A stretch of 64,000 nt of DNA from Lamprobacter modestohalophilus (GCF_016583905.1 NZ_NRRY01000005.1:1-64000), one strand, 5' to 3'. Shown: positions 30,730 to 40,233, counted from the stretch's first letter. Program-made: numbers and translations. Notes: generated by a model from the letters alone, not told the origin.

Positions 30730-31863
30730 ATGCCCTCACTAGCAGCAAATCACACAGGCGCCGCGCAACATCCAGAAATGACAGAGCGCGTGCAGCCAAA
30801 CCCGACCGTTCGCTTAGCGGTCCGCGAGGTCGATATCGCTTACGGCGAGACCACCGTCGTGCGCAACGTCAGCTTCGTGCTTGAGACCGGTACCATCGGC
30901 TGCCTCCTCGGCCCCAGTGGTTGCGGCAAGACCACGCTGTTGCGCGCCATCGCCGGTTTCGAGCCGATCACCCAGGGCGAGATCCTGATCCGCGGCCAGC
31001 AGGTCGCACAGCCCGGTTGGATGCTGCCGCCTGAGCGCCGGCATATCGGCATGGTGTTCCAAGACTTCGCCCTCTTCCCGCACCTCTCGGTAGCCCGCAA
31101 TATCGGCTTTGGTCTGCGCGCGATGAACAGCCACCAACGCCGCGAGCGCGTCAGCGAGCTGCTGGAGCTGGTTGGTCTGAGTCAGGCCGCAGACTTGTTC
31201 CCACACGAACTCTCAGGCGGCATGCAGCAGCGGGTCGCGCTGGCGCGAGCCATGGCCCCTCGCCCCGACATTCTGCTTCTCGATGAGCCCTTCTCGAGCA
31301 TGGACGCAGAACTGCGCGAGCAATTAGCCCGCGAGGTGCGGGCGATGCTGAAACGCGAAGGGGTAACCGCCATCCTGGTGACCCACGATCAGCTCGAGGC
31401 CTTCGCCATGGCCGATATGATCGGGGTGCTGAATGCAGGCAGCGTGCATCAATGGGGCACCGGTTTCGGGCTCTACCACGAGCCGGCCGATCGCTTTGTC
31501 GCCGACTTTATCGGCCAGGGCGCCCTCCTGCCGGCGCGGGTGCTCGATGCGCATCAGGTGCGTACCGAGCTCGGCTCAATCAGCAGCGAGCAGCCACATG
31601 GAATCGACACCGACATCGCCGCTGAGGTGCTGATTCGCCCAGATGACGTCCTGTACGACGAATCCAGCCCGCGCCGAGCGACCATCGTCGAGCGCGCGTT
31701 CAGGGGCGCAGAGTTCCTCTACACCCTGCAGCTCGATAGCGGCTCAGAGGTGCTCTGCCTGGTACCGAGCCATCATCGCCATGCGGTCGGAGAGCGCATC
31801 GGCATTCGCCTCGAGGCCGACCACCTGGTGGTCTTCGCCTGCCCCTGCGCTAGCTCGCAATGA
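30730..31863 (+). CDS. Iron(III) ABC transporter ATPase (FbpC-type)
   Basis: The 377-residue cytoplasmic ATPase has Walker A GPSGCGKTTLLRAI near residue 60, Q-loop MVFQDFALFPHLSV, signature LSGGMQQRVALARAM and Walker B ILLLDEPFSSMD. It ends with a TOBE-like C-terminal domain (about 285-375) seen in FbpC-type proteins. Starts at 30730 and 30778 are both possible; neither has a clear ribosome site. It completes the fbpABC-type set for periplasmic ferric iron uptake. Confidence 0.93.
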   Translation: MPSLAANHTGAAQHPEMTERVQPNPTVRLAVREVDIAYGETTVVRNVSFVLETGTIGCLLGPSGCGKTTLLRAIAGFEPITQGEILIRGQQVAQPGWMLPPERRHIGMVFQDFALFPHLSVARNIGFGLRAMNSHQRRERVSELLELVGLSQAADLFPHELSGGMQQRVALARAMAPRPDILLLDEPFSSMDAELREQLAREVRAMLKREGVTAILVTHDQLEAFAMADMIGVLNAGSVHQWGTGFGLYHEPADRFVADFIGQGALLPARVLDAHQVRTELGSISSEQPHGIDTDIAAEVLIRPDDVLYDESSPRRATIVERAFRGAEFLYTLQLDSGSEVLCLVPSHHRHAVGERIGIRLEADHLVVFACPCASSQ

Positions 31864-31917
31864 GACCTGAGCCAATCCAGCCAACGCGGTTCAGTGGCTC
31901 AAGGTTGGTTGCCTGAA

Positions 31918-32030
31918 GGTCAAGGCCCTGGCGGTCAAGGCCTAGCGGTCAAGGCAGAGCGTTCAAAGCTCGGCGACCCCTCGGCTCAAGCCTTGTTCAA
32001 GACTTTTCCAAGCCTTGTTCAAATTTTGCT
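31918..32030. repeat. Two adjacent tandem repeats downstream of the iron-uptake operon
   Basis: 31918-31974 has four units of about 14-15 bases (GGTCAAGGCCTAGC type). 31987-32030 has two 22-base units beginning CAAGCCTTGTTCAA, with a third partial CAACCCTTGT following. The second array ends at the stop codon of the small membrane protein gene. It occupies most of the spacer between fbpC and that gene; no terminator hairpin is evident. Confidence 0.7.
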
Positions 32031-32218
32031 CAACCCTTGTGTTCATCTGATGCCGAATCCGTCTCCGGAGCGTCGTCTGGAGACCGCGCGGCGTTGGGAT
32101 CGGGCTTGCGCATGATGGCCGGTTGTGGTGCTGGCCCCTCGCCATCGCGAAAGAGCCAAACGAAACCCGCGATCATCGCGACGAAGGCGAGAATAAGAAA
32201 GACATTGGTCCAAAACAT
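32030..32218 (-). CDS. Small single-span membrane protein, unknown function
   Basis: The 62-residue reading begins MFWTNVFLILAFVAMIAGFVWLF, a clear N-terminal membrane helix. A short hydrophilic Pro/Asp-rich tail follows (PAPQPAIMRKPDPNAA). The composition change from helix to acidic tail looks like a real small protein. No good ribosome site precedes the ATG, so confidence is limited. It lies 94 bases downstream of the L,D-transpeptidase gene on the same strand. Confidence 0.5.
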   Translation of the reverse strand: MFWTNVFLILAFVAMIAGFVWLFRDGEGPAPQPAIMRKPDPNAARSPDDAPETDSASDEHKG

Positions 32219-32312
32219 GATGGCATCCGGGCGATCAACACCTCAGTGGCGACCGCTTGCTAGGGTGAATGTTGACGTTTCGCGCAGTATAGACACAGGC
32301 TGCGGTCAACGC

Positions 32313-32963
32313 TCAATCGGCGACAACGATGCGATCACCGACCCGCATCCTCGAGTAAACGAACTTTGCGTCCTCATGCCGCAAACGCACGCAGCCATGG
32401 GACTCGGGTTGGCCGGTCACGTAGCCTTCGTGCACAAAGTAAGGGCCGGTGAATTGCAGCGAATAGGGCATCGGCGTCGGCCGGTCGAAGTAATTCGTGT
32501 AGCTACCCGAGCGCTTGTTGATGTCCTTCGACTGCACAAGGTACTTGCCCCTGGGGGTCGGATGCGCTGGAGTCCCGGATGAGATCGGCCCGGTCCAGAC
32601 CAGCTGATCATCCTCGAAGTAGTTGAAGCGCTGCTCCGCCAAACGGATGTCGAGCTGGCGCTTTTCGGCGCTGGCTAAGCTGGCCGGGTCTGGCGGAAGC
32701 GGATTGACGACCTGAGACACAGGTGCCGAAGTCGAGGCTGCGACACCGGCTGGCTGCGGCTCGCCCTCCCGGCCGTCCGCGATGGACGCCTGCGCACTGG
32801 CACGGAGATTGCGCTTGTCCAGCGCCGACGCGGGCACCGATTGGCTCGCCCCGCCATCACCGCTGAGCTGCGGCATATCCGACGGCAGCGGGGGATAGGG
32901 CTGTGAAGCACAGCCCACCAGCAGGAATAGCCAAACACTGGCCAGTGTGACGACGTTGTACAT
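32313..32963 (-). CDS. L,D-transpeptidase (YkuD) lipoprotein
   Basis: The 216-residue protein has a lipoprotein signal (residues 1-18, lipobox LLVGC). A Pro/Ser/Ala-rich linker follows to about residue 95, then a compact YkuD domain. The active site is SHGCVRLRHED with the nucleophilic Cys near residue 191, preceded by the GKYLVQSKDINKRSGSYTNYF segment. Such enzymes make 3-3 crosslinks in peptidoglycan or attach envelope proteins to it. Membrane anchoring places it on the periplasmic face. The linker is long for a protein of this size. Confidence 0.92.
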   Translation of the reverse strand: MYNVVTLASVWLFLLVGCASQPYPPLPSDMPQLSGDGGASQSVPASALDKRNLRASAQASIADGREGEPQPAGVAASTSAPVSQVVNPLPPDPASLASAEKRQLDIRLAEQRFNYFEDDQLVWTGPISSGTPAHPTPRGKYLVQSKDINKRSGSYTNYFDRPTPMPYSLQFTGPYFVHEGYVTGQPESHGCVRLRHEDAKFVYSRMRVGDRIVVAD

Positions 32964-33031
32964 CGGTGCAGAGATCTCGCGTAAGGCCCCAAGTGAGCTC
33001 GATTGTCAGTGACGGCGAGTGTCACAGTTAA

Positions 33032-33045
33032 TTGACAATTATCAA
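33032..33045 (+). promoter_or_regulatory. FNR/Dnr-type operator with matching -10
   Basis: TTGACAATTATCAA matches the FNR/Dnr consensus TTGAT-N4-ATCAA at nine of ten positions. A GATAAT -10-like hexamer at 33067-33072 predicts a start point near 33079, placing the box centre at about -40.5, the class II activator position. The likely target is the rightward gene at 33136; the divergent transpeptidase gene starts 69 bases away on the other side. Confidence 0.65.
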
Positions 33046-33135
33046 ACCGATTTGGTGCGGTTTTTCGATAATAACCGCATGCAGATGCCCGTCCAAGACC
33101 CAAATACACCGACCAAGCCCAGCACGCGAGCGCGG

Positions 33136-33471
33136 ATGCGGCCGGCCAACAGTGGCCGTCGTATCCGACGCGAGAAGCGCACGATCACGGCGATGCTCAA
33201 CCTCTATTGCCAGGATCATCATGCTGCTCGCGGCGTTTCGAGCCAACGCTGTGATGCGTGCGACGAACTCCTGCGCTATGCCCATCAGCGACTCGACAAC
33301 TGCGTGTTTGGCGAGCTGAAGCAACCCTGCAATCAATGCACAGTGCACTGCTATAGCAAAAGCCTGCGCCCGCGTATCGTCGAGGTCATGCGCTACGCAG
33401 GGCCGCGCATGACCCTGCGCTATCCGCTCTTAAGCATCCTGCATCTGTGGGATAAGCTGCGGGCGCGCTAA
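33136..33471 (+). CDS. Nitrous-oxide-stimulated-promoter family protein
   Basis: With the ATG at 33136 the protein is about 111 residues. RRIRREKRTITAMLNLYCQDHH and RCDACDELLRYAHQRLDNCVFG come first, then CNQCTVHCYSKSLRPRIVEVMRYAGPRM. The six to eight conserved cysteines and MRYAGPRM are the family pattern; the family is named after a N2O-responsive promoter and has no proven function. Earlier in-frame ATGs (33079, 33085) lie at or just after the predicted transcription start. The FNR-like box ahead and nnrU behind suggest anaerobic nitrogen-oxide regulation. Confidence 0.88.
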   Translation: MRPANSGRRIRREKRTITAMLNLYCQDHHAARGVSSQRCDACDELLRYAHQRLDNCVFGELKQPCNQCTVHCYSKSLRPRIVEVMRYAGPRMTLRYPLLSILHLWDKLRAR

Positions 33472-33563
33472 GCAATCGACGACGGTTCGATCCACGACGT
33501 TTAGCCGACCGCCGGCCGCGACGTGTTGAAGACGCCAGCCGACACCGCTGGCCCATCGCGGGG

Positions 33564-34136
33564 TCAACCGATCGGCGCCACCCCAAACAGCGCTTTGTGT
33601 GCCCAGAGCAAGAACAGCACATAGAGCGCAAGGCCCGCACCAAGCGCAATCCAGTCGTTGAACCGTCCAGCAGGCGCTGCCGGCACCGGAACCGGCGCGC
33701 GACGTTTCAAGGAGATGCGATCCGCCACGGCCCAGGCCAGGAAGCCGCCGAACAGCAGCAGGTCGGCCAGGGTGCCATTGGCGAGCAGGTGGGCCAGGGC
33801 CCAGATCTTGGTTGCCAGCAGCATCGGATGCTTCGTCGTGCGCTGGATTCGACCAGGAAGATAGGCGGCAAGCAGCAGCACGAACACCGGCACCATCAGC
33901 AACAGCGTGATGTGGCGCATCCAGACCGGCGGCTGATAGAGGACGATAGGATCGACCGCAGCCTGCCCATACCCAATGACAATGAGATAAAGGCCGAGCA
34001 GCGAGATCAGCCCATAGATCGCCTTCCAAGGCACCTGCCCCAATCGAGCAGCGGTTCGATTGCGCCAGTCGGCATCGATGATCGACACCGAGTGCACGCC
34101 GAGAAACAAGATCAGCCCGATAATCAACCAGAACAT
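33564..34136 (-). CDS. nnrU: NnrU-family membrane protein
   Basis: The 190-residue protein with five to six helices shows the NnrU pattern: GVHSVSI near residue 14, WMRHITLLLMVPVFVLLLAAYLPG, and RTTKHPMLLATKIWALAHLLANG near 100. NnrU relatives are found with nitrite and NO reductase genes. They resemble isoprenylcysteine methyltransferase-like membrane enzymes, but the reaction is unknown. It converges with the nitrous-oxide-stimulated-promoter family gene, 92 bases apart. No nir, nor or nos structural gene is in the window. Confidence 0.92.
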   Translation of the reverse strand: MFWLIIGLILFLGVHSVSIIDADWRNRTAARLGQVPWKAIYGLISLLGLYLIVIGYGQAAVDPIVLYQPPVWMRHITLLLMVPVFVLLLAAYLPGRIQRTTKHPMLLATKIWALAHLLANGTLADLLLFGGFLAWAVADRISLKRRAPVPVPAAPAGRFNDWIALGAGLALYVLFLLWAHKALFGVAPIG

Positions 34137-34337
34137 AACTAAAATCCCGCATTAACAATGGTGTGGCGCTGCCGCTGAGCCCAAGCCGGGCTCCAACCAG
34201 CGCTTTGGACCGCGCTGATCGAACCGACATCGGATGCCCAAGAGCGCGCGAAGAACCTAGAATCCTTGGTCGGTGCTAGAGTATCGACGTGGCGGGCAGC
34301 CAGGGTGACGATGCCCGCCATGACTGATCAAGGCGAA

Positions 34338-34455
34338 TAATGTCCATCGCGCGTCGCTACTCCAGAAGATGAAGCGCTTGTGAAGCGCTTGTTTCAAGGT
34401 AACGTCCACAGCGCATCGCCACCCCCGAACGATGAAGCGCTTGTTTCACGGTAAC
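34338..34455 (+). repeat. Dispersed repeat family 1, two tandem copies
   Basis: Copy A (34338-34403) and copy B (34400-34455) share TAAYGTCCA, a variable ATCGC/GTCGC centre, GATGAAGCGCTTG and end TTTCA-GGTAAC. Copy A carries an 11-base internal duplication of GAAGCGCTTGT. A third copy is at 63790-63844, before another gene. The array ends just before the hydrolase start at 34471. An in-frame ATG at 34432 inside copy B would add 13 residues from the repeat. Confidence 0.7.
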
Positions 34456-34470
34456 AGGACCTGCCAACGC

Positions 34471-35517
34471 ATGACCGAGACCCCAATCACCTTGACCGAG
34501 TTGGACCGACTCCCGGAAGGGCTGGTCGAGCTTAACAGCGCCGAGCTGATCTCCCAACTCAAGGGTCCAACGCTGATCCATCTCGACGGCGAGCGCAAAC
34601 CGCCTCTGTTCGTCTCAGTGCTGATGCACGGCAATGAGCCAGTCGGCTGGGACGCGGTGCGACTGATGCTGAGTCAGTGCCTCGAGCGCCACGGCCAATT
34701 GCGCCTCCCGCGCGCGATGAGCCTGTTTATTGGCAATGTCCATGCCGCAGCCGCCAATGCACGACATTTGCCCGACCAGCCCGATTTCAACCGCGTCTGG
34801 CCGGGGACTGACCAGCCGCCATCACCGACCCAGCAGCTGATGGCCGAGGTCGTAGCGCGGATGGCGCAGCGCGGGATCTTCGCCAGCATCGACCTACACA
34901 ACAACACCGGCACCAATCCGCATTACGCCTGCGTCAACCGCATCGACAACCGGTATCTGCATCTCGCGCGTTTGTTCTCACGCACGGTGGTCTATTTCGT
35001 TCGGCCGACCGGCGTGCAGTCACAGGCCATGGCCAAGCTCTGCCCTGCCGTCACCCTTGAATGCGGGCGCGTCGGTGACCGGCACGGGATTGAGCACGCC
35101 CGGGAATTTATCGACGCCTGTCTGCACCTGTTGGAACTGCCTGAGCACGCCCTGCCAGCCCAAGATATCGACCTCTTTCACACCGTCGCCCGGGTGACGA
35201 TCCCGGAGCAGATCAGCTTCGGCTTTCCTCCGCACCAGGCACAACTGGTGCTCTCGCCAGAGCTCGAGCGGTTCAACTTCCGCGAGCTACCCGCCGGTAC
35301 CGCCTTTGCGCGCGTTCGTGAGGGTGGTTATCTCGAGGCTCGAGATGAGCATGGCCGCGTCGTCACCGACCGCTACTTCGGCACCGAGGAAGGCGAGCTG
35401 AAACTGCGTGAGCCAGCGATGCCTTCAATGCTCACCGCTGACGCGACGGTGATTCGCCAGGACTGCCTGTGCTATCTGATGGAGCGCTACAATCAGCACG
35501 TGCCGGCGCGGCACTAA
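34471..35517 (+). CDS. Aspartoacylase/succinylglutamate desuccinylase-family zinc hydrolase
   Basis: The roughly 348-residue protein has the zinc motif of the AstE/ASPA branch of M14-type carboxypeptidases: LMHGNEPVGWDAV (His and Glu ligands near residue 51) and SIDLHNNTGTNPHY (third His near 145). VTLECGRVG follows, probably the catalytic Glu. A beta domain fills the last third. The amide substrate is unknown; there is no arginine catabolism operon nearby. The ATG at 34471 is preferred to that at 34432, which lies in repeat DNA. It converges with the Nudix gene. Confidence 0.9.
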   Translation: MTETPITLTELDRLPEGLVELNSAELISQLKGPTLIHLDGERKPPLFVSVLMHGNEPVGWDAVRLMLSQCLERHGQLRLPRAMSLFIGNVHAAAANARHLPDQPDFNRVWPGTDQPPSPTQQLMAEVVARMAQRGIFASIDLHNNTGTNPHYACVNRIDNRYLHLARLFSRTVVYFVRPTGVQSQAMAKLCPAVTLECGRVGDRHGIEHAREFIDACLHLLELPEHALPAQDIDLFHTVARVTIPEQISFGFPPHQAQLVLSPELERFNFRELPAGTAFARVREGGYLEARDEHGRVVTDRYFGTEEGELKLREPAMPSMLTADATVIRQDCLCYLMERYNQHVPARH

Positions 35518-35535
35518 GGCGATGTCTGTCAAAGC

Positions 35536-36132
35536 TCACTCAGCCACCACCGCCACCGGACCGTCCATCAGCTGCTCGCTGCCGTGGCGGAGAAAGGCCG
35601 CTGCTCGATAGAGCCCAACCAGCGTCTTGGCGTCTGTGATGGTGCCGTTGAAACACCATTCGAGCACCTGATCGAGCGCAACCCAGTGCACCTCGATCAC
35701 CTCGTCAGCACCATGGCCGAGGTCGACCTCGCTCAGGCCGCGGGCCAAGAAGAGATGGATCACCTCAGCAAACACGCCGGGCGAGCTATGCAAGTGGCCA
35801 AGCGACTCCCAGGTCGCCGCCACCAGCCCAGCCTCCTCGGCAAGCTCACGCTCAGCGGTTGCGGCCGGGCCTTCGCCAGGATCGAGCTTGCCGGCAGGGA
35901 GCTCCCACAGCCAGCCCCCGGCAACGTACCGATACTGCCGCAGCAGACAGACGCGACGCCGATCGTCGATCGCCACCGCAGCCGCGCCGCCGGGGTGGCG
36001 GATGACTTCAAGATCGACACGACGACCGTTCGGTAGGCGCACACGCTCGATGCCGACGTCGATAATCTTGCCTTGGAACATCGGGCGTCGGATAACCTCG
36101 CCCACGTCATCGTTCGGTTCGTCAGCGCTCAA
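35536..36132 (-). CDS. Nudix hydrolase, ADP-ribose pyrophosphatase type
   Basis: The 198-residue protein has a complete Nudix box, GKLDPGEGPAATAERELAEEAGL (G-x5-E-x7-RE-x2-EE-x-G), in the second quarter. A typical NudF-like N-terminal substrate-dimer domain precedes it (KIIDVGIERVRLPNGRRV). A Pro some fifteen residues after the box is the feature that favours ADP-ribose. The probable reaction is ADP-ribose to AMP and ribose 5-phosphate. A GAGG-like site is weak. No operon partner. Confidence 0.9.
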   Translation of the reverse strand: MSADEPNDDVGEVIRRPMFQGKIIDVGIERVRLPNGRRVDLEVIRHPGGAAAVAIDDRRRVCLLRQYRYVAGGWLWELPAGKLDPGEGPAATAERELAEEAGLVAATWESLGHLHSSPGVFAEVIHLFLARGLSEVDLGHGADEVIEVHWVALDQVLEWCFNGTITDAKTLVGLYRAAAFLRHGSEQLMDGPVAVVAE

Positions 36133-36330
36133 TATCTGAACCTAGAGGCAGAACAACCAAGGTCACAGAATATTACCAGGCGACCACTTGAAGCAAAGGC
36201 CAAAGGCGAAAGCTTGCGGAAAAATCGCGCAGAACGCCTGTTTCCGCGCCTGGCTTGACGCGCAAGACATTGATTTCGGGCCAGACCGTTGATGGAGGCA
36301 CTGAGGTTGCCTGCCGACACGGTAACGCTA

Positions 36331-36348
36331 CCGTCATCACGCGGACAT
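36331..36348 (+). promoter_or_regulatory. Candidate Pho box before phoB
   Basis: CCGTCAT-N4-CGGACAT matches the paired CTGTCAT Pho box at 11 of 14 positions, 43 bases before the phoB ATG. This is the location expected for positive autoregulation of phoBR under phosphate limitation. The distance to a clear -10 was not resolved. Confidence 0.5.
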
Positions 36349-36391
36349 AGAATGCCGCATCGATCGAAGTGAAAGCCGCGGGATACTGCTT

Positions 36392-37072
<681 letters not shown>

Positions 37073-37085
37073 AGGCAGCCGCGCA

Positions 37086-38456
37086 ATGAGAAACGGTGCA
37101 AGGTACGAGCTTGGGCTCCTGTTCGCCGCCGGACTTGGCGCTGCCCTGCTCATCGGTCTCGGCCTCGGCTGGGCGGAAGCGCTGCTCATCGCCCTCTGCC
37201 CGCTCCTCGCACGGCATGCTTGGAACCTGTTTCGACTGGCGCGCTTGATTCGACGCCAGCACCGCCTCGTCCCGCCTTTCCCAAGCGGCATCTGGGGCGA
37301 CATCTATCGCGCCATCGGCCAATACCAACAGCGCGGCCGCAAGGGCCGTAAGCGTCAGTTGCGCTTCTTTCGCCGCTTTCGCGAAGCGGCCAATTCCGTG
37401 CCTGACGCCTTGGTGGTACTGGACAAGAACCGCCGCATCGAATGGGCCAACCCCGCGGCTCAGGTATTGATGGACGTGCATTGGCCACGCGACGATGGCA
37501 GAGCCTTGTCTGAGGTCTTCGAACACCCGGAACTTTCCAGCTACATCGTCGCTGGCGAGTACGCCCGGCCGCTCGAGGTCGCACCCGCCCACAACCGCTC
37601 CGTCATGCTCAGCATCCGCGTCGCCCCCTTCGGCGAACGCAAAAAGCAGCGCTTGGTGGTGGGCCGCGATATCACCAAGGTCTTCCATCTGAACCTGATC
37701 CGGCGTGACTTCGTCGCCAACGCCTCACACGAGCTGCGCACACCGCTGACGGTGATCACCGGGTTCTTAGAGACCCTGGCCGATTCGGCCTTGACCCCTG
37801 CCGGTCATCGCCGGCCACTCAACCGCATGCAGCATCAGGCCGAGCGCATGCGCAGCATCATCGAAGACCTGCTGACCCTGTCGCGGTTGGAGATGGACGA
37901 GCAGGCCTTGGAGGTTCATCCGGTCGATGTGGCCGAGGAGTTAGAGCAGATCGTCGCGGATGCCTCTGCGCTCAGCAGCGGCCGCCATCAGTTCCAGATC
38001 GAGATCGATCACGAGCTGATGCTGCTCGGGAAGGCCTCTGAGCTACGCAGCGCGTTTTCCAACATCCTGTTCAACGCAGTCAAACACACCCCGCCCGGCA
38101 GCCACATCCAGCTGAGTTGGTCACAAACGGCGAGTGGTCCGGTGTTGACCGTGACCGATGACGGCCCCGGGATCGCACCGAAGCATATCCCACGGCTGAC
38201 CGAACGCTTCTATCGGGTGGACAAGGCACGCTCGCGTGAGTCCGGTGGCACCGGGCTCGGGCTCGCCATCGTCAAGCATGTCCTCAGCCGGCATCAAGCA
38301 CGACTCGTGGTCGCCAGTGAGCCTGGCCAAGGAACCCAATTCAGCTGCCATTTCCCGCCAGAGCAGGGCCTGAGCGCGGCCCAGCTCGAGCACCATCGTC
38401 AGGCCAATCACCTTCCCCCCCTCAAGCCAAGCGCTGTTCCGGCGTCAGGGTCTTGA
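37086..38456 (+). CDS. phoR: PhoR, phosphate sensor histidine kinase
   Basis: The 456-residue kinase has two close N-terminal helices (10-43), a PAS domain (about 97-205), HisKA with His215 in NASHELRTPLTVITG, and HATPase_c (NILFNAVKHTP, DDGPGI, GTGLGLAIVKHV). This is the PhoR layout, with little periplasmic sequence. Phosphate status is sensed through Pst/PhoU, absent here. The ATG at 37086 follows phoB by 13 bases. The last 35 bases overlap the convergent ibaG gene. Confidence 0.97.
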   Translation: MRNGARYELGLLFAAGLGAALLIGLGLGWAEALLIALCPLLARHAWNLFRLARLIRRQHRLVPPFPSGIWGDIYRAIGQYQQRGRKGRKRQLRFFRRFREAANSVPDALVVLDKNRRIEWANPAAQVLMDVHWPRDDGRALSEVFEHPELSSYIVAGEYARPLEVAPAHNRSVMLSIRVAPFGERKKQRLVVGRDITKVFHLNLIRRDFVANASHELRTPLTVITGFLETLADSALTPAGHRRPLNRMQHQAERMRSIIEDLLTLSRLEMDEQALEVHPVDVAEELEQIVADASALSSGRHQFQIEIDHELMLLGKASELRSAFSNILFNAVKHTPPGSHIQLSWSQTASGPVLTVTDDGPGIAPKHIPRLTERFYRVDKARSRESGGTGLGLAIVKHVLSRHQARLVVASEPGQGTQFSCHFPPEQGLSAAQLEHHRQANHLPPLKPSAVPASGS

Positions 38457-38655
38457 TCGACAGCGCATGGAGTTCGCCGGAGGCGATCTGCGCCTTCACG
38501 GTATCCATCACCAGCCGCTGCTTCTTAATCGGGGTCAGACCACTAAACGCGTCGCTGACCACAACCGCCTCGAAGTGACTCCCGTCACCCGTCACCTCAA
38601 CCTCAGACCCAGGAAGGCCATTGCGGATCAACTGTGCTACTGCTTCGATTTCCAT
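38422..38655 (-). CDS. ibaG: IbaG/BolA-family protein
   Basis: The 77-residue protein shows the short BolA fold. VTGDGSHFEAVVVSDAF carries the conserved GDGSHF, and GLTPIKKQRLV and IKTLTPEQ follow, as in E. coli IbaG. Members pair with monothiol glutaredoxins and take part in Fe-S or acid-stress responses. The ATG at 38655 is chosen because a longer reading adds 39 non-family residues. Its 3' end overlaps phoR by 35 bases on the opposite strand. The 210 bases between it and hom hold no gene. Confidence 0.94.
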   Translation of the reverse strand: MEIEAVAQLIRNGLPGSEVEVTGDGSHFEAVVVSDAFSGLTPIKKQRLVMDTVKAQIASGELHALSIKTLTPEQRLA

Positions 38656-38865
38656 CGTCTTGACTGCTCGCTTGTCGGTGGGCCATTGCGGCCCGGTTCT
38701 GCTTGTGACGGCTATGTTGGGTTGTGAGGCCAGTCGAGCAAGCCTTCGTTCTCTAGAGCGATTTCTAGCCAATCACAGATATCGTCTTACTGGACTTTTT
38801 GCGTCCACCTTCTGTGTCGCACTCCCGGTCTCTTGGAGTGGAACCGCAGATGGACGCGCAAGAAC

Positions 38866-40182
38866 TCAGCCCTCGAGCCCTTCCATGCGGATGCGTACCA
38901 CCTTGCCTGAAACCCCATCAAAGGCCTCGATGCGTGCGATGGCACGGTTCATCGCCGCCTCTTCGATGCGGTGGGTCAGCAGGATCAACGGCACCGTGGT
39001 CTCGCCCTCTGCCGGCTCCTTCTGCTTGATCGCCTCAATGCTGATCCCCTCCTCGCTCAAGATGCCGGCGATGCTCGCCATCACGCCTGGACGATCCAGC
39101 GCAGTGATGCGCAGGTAATAGGCGGTCTCAACGGCATCGATTGGCAACACTGGGGTATCGGCCAGTTCACCGGGCTGGAAGGCTAGATGTGGCACCCGGT
39201 TGGTCGGATCAGTGGTCAACGCGCGCACCAAATCGACCACATCGGCCACCACAGCCGAAGCCGTCGGCAGCGCGCCGGCGCCAGCGCCGTAGTACAGGGT
39301 TGGCCCAACGGCATCACCCTTGACCAGCACCGCGTTCATCACGCCATCGACATTGGCGATCAAGCGCCGATGCGGGATCAGCGTCGGATGCACGCGCATC
39401 TCGATGCCGGCGGCGGTGCGACGCGTGATCCCAAGATGCTTGATGCGATAGCCCAGTTCAGCGGCAAAGGCGACATCCTGTGGCTCGATCTTTGAGATAC
39501 CCTCGGTGAAGGTCTTGTCGAACTGCAGCGGTATCCCAAAAGCCAGTGAGGCGAGGATGGTCAGCTTATGCGCTGCGTCGATGCCTTCGACGTCGAAGGT
39601 CGGGTCCGCCTCGGCATAGCCGAGCCGCTGCGCCTCCGCCAACACATCGGCAAAGTCGCGGCCCTTGTCACGCATCTCGGTGAGAATAAAATTGCCGGTG
39701 CCATTGATGATGCCGGCGATCCACTCGATCCGATTCGCGGCCAGGCCCTCGCGCACGGCCTTGATGATCGGGATACCGCCGGCGACCGCGGCCTCGAACC
39801 CGACCATCACACCCTTGGCCTGGGCCGCGGCGAAGATCTCGTTGCCATGCATCGCGATCAGTGCCTTGTTGGCAGTGACCACATGCTTGCCATTCTCGAT
39901 CGCCTTCAGCACCAGCTCACGCGCCGGCGAGTAGCCGCCGATCAGCTCGATGACGATCTCGACTGCGAGATCATCGACGACCGCGAAGGCATCATCACTG
40001 ATGCGCCCAATCTGCTCGAGCCCCTCGATCCGCTCCGGATCATACTGACGCGCGGCAGCGTGCGTGATCTGAATGGCTCGCCCGGCGCGGCGGGCGATCT
40101 CATCGGCGTTACGCGTCAGGACGGTGACACTGCCACCGCCAACGGTGCCCAAGCCCAGCAGACCGATCTTGACCGGTTCCAT
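38866..40182 (-). CDS. hom: Homoserine dehydrogenase
   Basis: The 438-residue enzyme reduces aspartate semialdehyde to homoserine for threonine and methionine synthesis. It has the NAD(P) motif GLLGLGTVGGGSV at residue 6, NGTGNFILTEM and the catalytic DPTFDVEGIDAAHKLTIL with Lys. A C-terminal ACT domain (about 355-425, ITALDRPGVMASIAGIL) provides threonine feedback. No aspartokinase is fused. It follows alaC by 51 bases on the same strand, a common pairing; the usual next gene thrC is not here. Confidence 0.97.
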   Translation of the reverse strand: MEPVKIGLLGLGTVGGGSVTVLTRNADEIARRAGRAIQITHAAARQYDPERIEGLEQIGRISDDAFAVVDDLAVEIVIELIGGYSPARELVLKAIENGKHVVTANKALIAMHGNEIFAAAQAKGVMVGFEAAVAGGIPIIKAVREGLAANRIEWIAGIINGTGNFILTEMRDKGRDFADVLAEAQRLGYAEADPTFDVEGIDAAHKLTILASLAFGIPLQFDKTFTEGISKIEPQDVAFAAELGYRIKHLGITRRTAAGIEMRVHPTLIPHRRLIANVDGVMNAVLVKGDAVGPTLYYGAGAGALPTASAVVADVVDLVRALTTDPTNRVPHLAFQPGELADTPVLPIDAVETAYYLRITALDRPGVMASIAGILSEEGISIEAIKQKEPAEGETTVPLILLTHRIEEAAMNRAIARIEAFDGVSGKVVRIRMEGLEG

Positions 40183-40233
40183 AGGTTCTCCTCGTGCTTA
40201 TCGCTGATCGCGGCGACACCGCCGCGCATGATG

